A DNA stretch of 8,817 bases, taken from Oscillospiraceae bacterium. GTDB lineage: Bacteria; Bacillota_A; Clostridia; Oscillospirales; Oscillospiraceae. The stretch spans positions 1-8,817 of the forward strand of contig JAGBEM010000155.1 of the NCBI GenBank assembly GCA_017936985.1. Reading direction: 5' to 3'. The notes under the pieces are model-generated. The model did no database searches and had not been told where the DNA came from. It saw only the letters and a program-made list of their open reading frames with translations. Numbering within the stretch: the stretch's first letter is position 1; every line of letters begins with the position of its first letter. The position numbers and the translations under genes were made by a program. Below, piece by piece: positions 5,240 through 8,817 of this stretch.

Positions 5240-6348
5240 ACGGTTTCTCCTCTTTTGATAATAACAGGGTTGTTTTTGGTGCCAAAGAGCTTGGCACCGG
5301 GACGGACAGTAACATCCTTGTCCAGGATCACATACTTAAGCTCTGCGCCCTCGCCGATAACAGCGTCATTCATGATCACGCAGTTTTCCACTTCCGCGCC
5401 GGCACATACGGTAACATTGCGGAACAAGACGGAATCTTCCACTTCGCCTTCGATCATGCAGCCGTCAGCCAGCACACAGTTTTCCACTTCGCAGTCTTCG
5501 CCGTAGTAGCTGGGAACCCGGTCCCGGACACGGGTATAGACAGGATGGTTGTAGCCGAACAGGTCGTGGCGGGTCTTGGTGTCGATGAGCGCCATGCTGT
5601 TGTGGAAATACTCTTCGATGGTTTCGTTGTACATGGCAACGCCGGGGAACTGGTACACATTGATGCTCAATTGTCCTTTTTGCCACAGACCCAGGACCAG
5701 ATCCCGGTCCATGTGGAACAGATTCCGGGCGATATGTTCCCGAACCTGCTGGACCAGCCACTTCTTACTCAGCACAAAAATGTCCATGGAAGCCAGGTAT
5801 TCTGCGGGGGCGGCATAGTCTACAGCGATGTCTTCCACTTCGCCCTTCTTGTCCAGCTTCACAGCCAGGTCCAGCTGCTTGACACCGTTGGCGATGCCGG
5901 TCTTGGTGACGACAGTGATGTCCTTGCCACTTTTAATATGATCTTCAAGCACATCCTTCATGTCGATGTTGCTAAGAATTGCGGAGTCGGTCATGATCAC
6001 ATATTCGTCTTCGCTGCCGTAGGTCAAAAATGCCATGGCAGAATGCAGAGATTCCAGCTTGCCCCGATAGCTGTCGGTGGCAGACATGGCGTAGGGAGTC
6101 AAAAATTCCAGACCGCCCTCTTCCAGCTCAAGACCCCATTCTTCACCAGCGCCCACATGGTTAATGAGCGACTGGTAATGATGTCGGGAAATGATACCGA
6201 TATGCCGGACACCGGCTGCGGACAGATTGGACAGGGCAAAGTCTACCTGGCGGTAGCGGCCGCCAAAGGGAAGGCTGGCCATGGTACGCTTGTTGGTCAG
6301 ATCGCCCAGAGAACCGTCATTGGCGAAGATGATACCCATTACATTCAT
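5236..6348 (-). CDS. glgD: GlgD, GlgC-like subunit of ADP-glucose pyrophosphorylase
   Basis: 370 residues. The protein has the GlgC fold but a degenerate active site. The N-terminal loop that in GlgC reads [10 protein letters not shown] is IIFANDGSLGDL here (residues 6-17), and the [10 protein letters not shown] motif is replaced by MTDSAILSNIDM (119-130), keeping one Asp. PFGGRYRQVDFALSN (28-41) remains recognisable. The C-terminal part from about 285 is a left-handed beta-helix of hexapeptide repeats (CEVENCVLADGCMIEG and following). In Firmicutes GlgD pairs with GlgC and modulates or raises its activity while being poorly active alone. ATG at 6348 with AAGGAGGG 8 bp upstream; that site overlaps the glgC stop codon, and the glgC-glgD gap is 14 bp. 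Ends in ATGA overlap with glgA. Confidence 0.96.
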   Translation of the reverse strand: MNVMGIIFANDGSLGDLTNKRTMASLPFGGRYRQVDFALSNLSAAGVRHIGIISRHHYQSLINHVGAGEEWGLELEEGGLEFLTPYAMSATDSYRGKLESLHSAMAFLTYGSEDEYVIMTDSAILSNIDMKDVLEDHIKSGKDITVVTKTGIANGVKQLDLAVKLDKKGEVEDIAVDYAAPAEYLASMDIFVLSKKWLVQQVREHIARNLFHMDRDLVLGLWQKGQLSINVYQFPGVAMYNETIEEYFHNSMALIDTKTRHDLFGYNHPVYTRVRDRVPSYYGEDCEVENCVLADGCMIEGEVEDSVLFRNVTVCAGAEVENCVIMNDAVIGEGAELKYVILDKDVTVRPGAKLFGTKNNPVIIKRGETV

Positions 6349-6362
6349 AGCATTTTCCCTCC

Positions 6363-7553
6363 TTACAGCATTTCACCGGGCAGAAGCACGGTGTTATCTT
6401 CCACAACGGCACCCTTGGAGGTGACGCTGATCTTCTTCTTGTCCTTGGGCTTGAATGCGCCGCCGACTACGGCGTTGCGGCCCACGCGGCTGTTCTCACC
6501 CAGAATGGCATGGCGGACGATGGCGCCGGGCTCGATCACGACACCGGGCATTACCACGCTGTCCTCCACCAGGGCATCTTCGCCGATGGTGCAGCCTACG
6601 GAAATAACACTGTGCCGGACGGTACCGTAGACCTCGCTGCCCTCGGCAACGAAGCAGTTGATGACCTTGGCATTTTCGTCAATGTAGGAAGAGGGCAGGG
6701 CGTTGTTCCGGGCGTAGATGGTGGAGTTCTTGCCGCCCCGCAGGTCGAACACAGGCTCCTTACCCAGCACGTCCATATTGGCTTCCCACAGAGACTGGAT
6801 CGTACCCACGTCCATCCAGTAGCCGTCAAATTCGTAAGCCATCAGCTTGTGGCCGGAATTTAAAAGATTGGGGATGATGTTCTTGCCGAAGTCGTTGGAG
6901 GAATTGGGGTCTTCCTCGTCGGCAATGAGGAACTCCCGAAGGGTCTGCCAGTTGAACACATAGATGCCCATGGAGGCCTTGGTGGACTTGGGCTTGGCAG
7001 GCTTCTCTTCAAATTCATAAACGGAGTTGTCGGGGTTGGTGTTCATGATGCCGAACCGGGTGGCTTCCTCCAGGGAAACGTTCCGGACAGCGATGGTGCA
7101 GGATGCGCCGTTTTTCACATGGTAGTCCACCATGGCGGAGTAATCCATCTTATAGATGTGGTCACCGCCCAGGACTACCACATATTCCGGGTCGAAACGC
7201 TCGATAAAGTCGATGTTCTGGTAGATGGCGTTGGCGGTGCCCTTATACCAGCCGCTCTTTTTGTCGTGCCGCTCGTAGGGGGGCAGGACTTGGGCACAGC
7301 TGTGGGTCTTGTTCAAGCCCCAGGGCTGACCGTTGCCGATGTACTCATTCAGCTCCAACGGCTGATACTGGGTCAAAATACCCACGGTATCGATCCCGGA
7401 GTTGACGCAGTTACTTAGGGGGAAGTCGATGATGCGGTACTTGCCGCCAAAGGGAACGGCGGGCTTTGCGGTGTTCTCGGTCAGAACCTTCAGACGGCTG
7501 CCCTGGCCACCGGCCAGCAGCATTGCGATACAGCGTTTCTTCTGGAAATACAT
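6363..7553 (-). CDS. glgC: Glucose-1-phosphate adenylyltransferase, catalytic subunit
   Basis: 396 residues. It catalyses ATP + glucose-1-phosphate to ADP-glucose + PPi with Mg2+, the committed step of bacterial glycogen synthesis. Conserved segments: [11 protein letters not shown] (11-21, nucleotide loop), [20 protein letters not shown] (30-49), [10 protein letters not shown] (101-110), [11 protein letters not shown] (128-138, metal-site Asp131), EFEEKP (180-185), ASMGIYVF (193-200), [10 protein letters not shown] (243-252), then a C-terminal beta-helix of hexapeptide repeats. ATG at 7553 with AAGGAG 8 bp upstream. The N-terminus is short, lacking most of the effector-binding extension of E. 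coli GlgC, as usual in Firmicutes; allosteric control is therefore likely to differ and to involve GlgD. First gene of the operon, transcribed divergently from mgtE. Confidence 0.98.
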   Translation of the reverse strand: MYFQKKRCIAMLLAGGQGSRLKVLTENTAKPAVPFGGKYRIIDFPLSNCVNSGIDTVGILTQYQPLELNEYIGNGQPWGLNKTHSCAQVLPPYERHDKKSGWYKGTANAIYQNIDFIERFDPEYVVVLGGDHIYKMDYSAMVDYHVKNGASCTIAVRNVSLEEATRFGIMNTNPDNSVYEFEEKPAKPKSTKASMGIYVFNWQTLREFLIADEEDPNSSNDFGKNIIPNLLNSGHKLMAYEFDGYWMDVGTIQSLWEANMDVLGKEPVFDLRGGKNSTIYARNNALPSSYIDENAKVINCFVAEGSEVYGTVRHSVISVGCTIGEDALVEDSVVMPGVVIEPGAIVRHAILGENSRVGRNAVVGGAFKPKDKKKISVTSKGAVVEDNTVLLPGEML

Positions 7554-7613
7554 GTTGACAGCTCCTTACTTGTTGTAGATCAGTTTGCTTGGATGATGAC
7601 TGATATAAATCCA

Positions 7614-7642
7614 TGTATAGCATAACACATTTTTGCTGATTA
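7614..7642 (-). promoter_or_regulatory. Possible proximal promoter of glgC (extended -10)
   Basis: On minus, TATGCTATACA holds an extended -10 (TG at 7622-7621, then TATACA at 7619-7614). The -35, TAATCA (7642-7637), at 17 bp is weak (3/6). Start near 7607, leader about 54 nt. It would act as a second start inside the long leader of the distal promoter. Confidence 0.4.
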
Positions 7643-7782
7643 AGAAAGAGCTAAAATGGCTAAAATATCCATTGACTTTCTGTCAATTTCCACAACTGAT
7701 GTCGATAAAAAGATAAATATCGTGGAATAAACCTACAAAGCACACAGAAAAATGTCCTTTCAAAGACGAACATTGCGGGATT
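7643..7782 (-). other. glgC upstream leader with adjacent hairpins
   Basis: If transcription begins at the distal promoter, glgC has a leader of about 220 nt. In it, ATTGAC-TTTCT-GTCAAT (7671-7687) is a perfect 6-bp hairpin. Immediately beside it TTCCAC (7688-7693) pairs with GTGGAA (7722-7727), with GATA/TATC (7704-7707, 7718-7721) nested inside. A GCTAAAAT direct repeat sits at 7650-7657 and 7659-7666. No clear terminator or riboswitch signature was recognised. Confidence 0.4.
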
Positions 7783-7811
7783 ATTTTACGGCAGATCTGC
7801 TGACTCGTCAA
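7783..7811 (-). promoter_or_regulatory. glgC: Distal promoter of the glgCDA operon
   Basis: On minus, TTGACG (7811-7806), 17 bp, TAAAAT (7788-7783): 5/6 at each box with ideal spacing. Start near 7776. Its -35 lies 2 bp from the -35 of the mgtE promoter, back to back. Confidence 0.72.
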
Positions 7812-7813
7812 GG

Positions 7814-7842
7814 TTGACAAGTGCGTTTTGCAGACGTAAAAT
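7814..7842 (+). promoter_or_regulatory. mgtE: Promoter of the mgtE transcript
   Basis: TTGACA (7814-7819), 17 bp, TAAAAT (7837-7842): 6/6 and 5/6 matches. Start near 7849, leaving a leader of about 145 nt before mgtE, which contains a short ORF and a strong stem. Confidence 0.78.
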
Positions 7843-7870
7843 AATGGAAGAAATCTTTCAAAAGGGGGGA

Positions 7871-7997
7871 ACACCATGGAATCCGGCACAAGCGGCAATA
7901 TACCCGGTCGAAGTAGGCGCGGCACCATGGTGTGCCCGTAGATTTGACCGGTGTATAATGCCTTCCTGTAAAACAAAAAGGAGGTAATACACCATGG
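7871..7997 (+). promoter_or_regulatory. Structured mgtE leader RNA, candidate cis-regulator
   Basis: The 5' arm 7894-7909 pairs with the 3' arm 7946-7962: GGCA, an A-A mismatch, UAUAC, CCGGUC on one side against GACCGG, bulged U, GUAUA, UGCC on the other (15 pairs). Inside the 36-nt loop, GGCAC/GUGCC (7921-7925, 7932-7936) can form a hairpin. The loop segment CCATGGTGT (7925-7933) is the exact reverse complement of ACACCATGG, which occurs at the leader ORF start (7871-7879) and again at the mgtE start (7989-7997). The conserved core of the M-box Mg2+ riboswitch is not visible. No U tract follows, so any control would be translational rather than by attenuation. Confidence 0.5.
7876..7941 (+). 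CDS. 21-codon leader ORF upstream of mgtE
   Basis: ATG at 7876 follows AAAGGGGGG (7861-7869) with 6 bp spacing, a good ribosome binding site, and ends at TAG 7939-7941. The peptide starts MESGTSGNIPG, continues RSRRGTMV and ends in Cys-Pro. It has no hydrophobic segment and a cluster of three Arg codons (CGA, AGG, CGC). It ends 52 bp before the mgtE ATG and 4 nt before the 3' arm of the leader stem, so a translating ribosome would open the 5' arm and loop. It may be a regulatory leader peptide rather than a functional protein. Leader ORFs control Mg2+ transport genes in enterobacteria (mgtL), but this one shows no sequence similarity to mgtL. Translation is inferred from the binding site alone. 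Confidence 0.5.
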   Translation: MESGTSGNIPGRSRRGTMVCP

Positions 7998-8817
7998 CAG
8001 AACGATTTGAGATCGTGGAAAAAGCGCTCCTCAAAATGCTGGAGGAGAAGAAGTACGCAGCGCTGCGGGATATTCTGCTGGTGATGAATCCCAGCGATAT
8101 TGCCGAGCTTTTTCTGCAGGTGCAGGAGGAAAGTATTCCGCTGCTGTTCCGTCTGTTGCCCAAAGAACAGGCGGCAGAAAGTTTTGTGGAAATGGATCCG
8201 GATATGCAGGAGCTGCTGATCCGTTCCTTTTCTGATAATGAGCTGAAGCAGATCGTAGACGAGCTGTATGTGGATGATGCGGCGGATCTGGTGGAAGAAA
8301 TGCCGGCCAATGTGGTCAAGCGGATCTTAAAACAGGCAGACCCGGAAATGCGCCGCTCCATCAACCAGATCCTGCGATATCCGGAAAATTCCGCAGGCAG
8401 CTGGATGACTACCGAATATGTTTCCCTGCGGCCGGATATGACGGTGGGAGAGGCGATTTTGCGGATCCGCCGGCAGGGTGTGGACAAGGAGACCATCTAC
8501 ACCTGCTATGTGACCCGGGATCGGGTGCTGATCGGCATCGTTACCGTCAAGGAGCTGCTGCTGGCGGAAAATGATGAGATTCTGATCAAAGATATTATGT
8601 CAACCAATCTGATCTCTGTTTCCACCCATACCGACCAGGAAGAAGTGGCCCGAATGTTCAGCCACTATAATTTCCTGGCACTGCCGGTGGTGGACGGAGA
8701 AAACCGGATGGTGGGCATTGTTACCTTTGATGACGCCATGGACGTCATGGAAGAGGAAACCACCGAGGATATGGAACTGATGGGTGGTATGACACCATCG
8801 GAAAAGTCCTATCTCAA
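7994..8817 (+). CDS. mgtE: MgtE magnesium channel/transporter, N-terminal and CBS part
   Basis: 274 codons, open at the window end. ATG at 7994 follows AAGGAGGT (7978-7985) at 8 bp. Residues about 1-130 form the helical MgtE N domain (MNPSDIAELF, LLPKEQAAESF, ELYVDDAADLVEEMP). The signature YPENSAGSWMTTEYVSL (129-145) leads into CBS domain 1 (about 137-195). CBS domain 2 (about 198-255) has KDIMSTNLISVS and LPVVDGENRMVGIVTFDDAMDV. Then EEETTEDMELMGGM begins the plug helix. The membrane domain (five helices in the family) is beyond the window. In MgtE the cytosolic N and CBS domains bind Mg2+ and close the pore when Mg2+ is ample. Acidic positions typical of this sensor are retained (for example Asp94, Asp95, Glu253-Glu255). 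Transcribed divergently from glgCDA. Confidence 0.96.
   Translation, partial: MAERFEIVEKALLKMLEEKKYAALRDILLVMNPSDIAELFLQVQEESIPLLFRLLPKEQAAESFVEMDPDMQELLIRSFSDNELKQIVDELYVDDAADLVEEMPANVVKRILKQADPEMRRSINQILRYPENSAGSWMTTEYVSLRPDMTVGEAILRIRRQGVDKETIYTCYVTRDRVLIGIVTVKELLLAENDEILIKDIMSTNLISVSTHTDQEEVARMFSHYNFLALPVVDGENRMVGIVTFDDAMDVMEEETTEDMELMGGMTPSEKSYL

Larger units (their letters stand above)
7780..7845. repeat. 66-bp pseudo-palindrome containing both divergent promoters
   Basis: ATTATTTTACG (7780-7790) and CGTAAAATAAT (7835-7845) are perfect inverted repeats. The centre ACTCGTCAAGGTTGACAAGT (7803-7822) is a 9-bp dyad with one mismatch around GG. Both share the same axis at 7812/7813. A separate 10-bp palindrome, GCAGATCTGC (7791-7800), lies in the glgC spacer and is not mirrored on the mgtE side. 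Confidence 0.85.

Noticed and set aside
3908..6630. Long plus-strand open frames opposite glgA, glgD and glgC (252, 254 and 361 codons)
   Set aside because: They are antisense shadows from GC-rich codon bias of clearly conserved genes; their translations show no domain and have no ribosome binding sites.
7954..7959. TATAAT just upstream of mgtE as a promoter -10
   Set aside because: No -35-like hexamer lies 16-18 bp upstream (TGTGCC at 17 bp; the nearby TTGACC is only 4 bp away). The bases are accounted for as the 3' arm of the leader stem.
7849..7993. M-box (ykoK) Mg2+ riboswitch upstream of mgtE
   Set aside because: The leader is short, carries a translated-looking ORF, lacks the conserved M-box core that I know, and has no terminator hairpin with a U tract.
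7683..8496. Minus-strand open frames opposite the mgtE leader (7683-7976) and opposite mgtE (7858-8496)
   Set aside because: No ribosome binding site or family resemblance. The second is antisense to the strongly conserved MgtE N and CBS domains, and the first covers the promoters and leader.

Overview
The window reads as chromosome from an anaerobic Firmicute of class Clostridia, probably an Oscillospiraceae/Ruminococcaceae-type gut bacterium. This is inferred from four things: a glgC-glgD-glgA order with a separate GlgD subunit, a DUF6440-type small protein, strong AAGGAGG ribosome binding sites and consensus sigma-A promoters. No species marker is present. No transposase, integrase, phage gene or CRISPR array was seen.

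Layout from left to right. (1) 1-1149: the 5' end of a small PQ-loop-like membrane protein gene (minus) faces away from a LysR-type regulator (plus). Their promoters interlock in the 127-bp gap. This end is visibly more AT-rich than the rest. (2) 1199-1779: a perfect 20-bp hairpin terminator, then tRNA-Leu(UAG) and a small lipoprotein gene, both on minus and apparently one transcript from a TTGACA-N17-TACAAT promoter. (3) 1780-2161: an AT-rich gap with several dyads and a 21-bp-phased direct repeat, ending in the promoter of the next operon. (4) 2162-3783: a three-gene operon of NfeD-like protein, SPFH/paraslipin and DUF6440-type protein, closed by a hairpin shared with the convergent glg operon. 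(5) 3794-7553: glycogen synthesis operon glgC-glgD-glgA (minus), tightly coupled (14-bp gap, then 4-bp ATGA overlap). (6) 7554-7993: control region between glgC and mgtE. (7) 7994-8817: the 5' two thirds or so of mgtE, a Mg2+ channel/transporter, cut by the window edge.

The genes are mostly housekeeping. GlgC (with GlgD) makes ADP-glucose and GlgA polymerises it into glycogen. NfeD and the slipin form a recognised membrane partner pair. MgtE takes up Mg2+.

The least ordinary part is the glgC-mgtE gap. It contains two mirror-image promoters whose -35 boxes are only 2 bp apart, centred on 7812/7813, so the whole 66-bp element is pseudo-palindromic. The mgtE transcript then carries a 21-codon leader ORF with its own ribosome binding site. 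That ORF is embedded in a long stem (15 pairs, one bulge, one mismatch). The loop of the stem is complementary over 9 nt both to the leader ORF start and to the identical 9-mer around the mgtE start codon. It does not look like the M-box Mg2+ riboswitch, so it is a candidate undescribed translational control element for Mg2+ transport. That is an inference from sequence alone.
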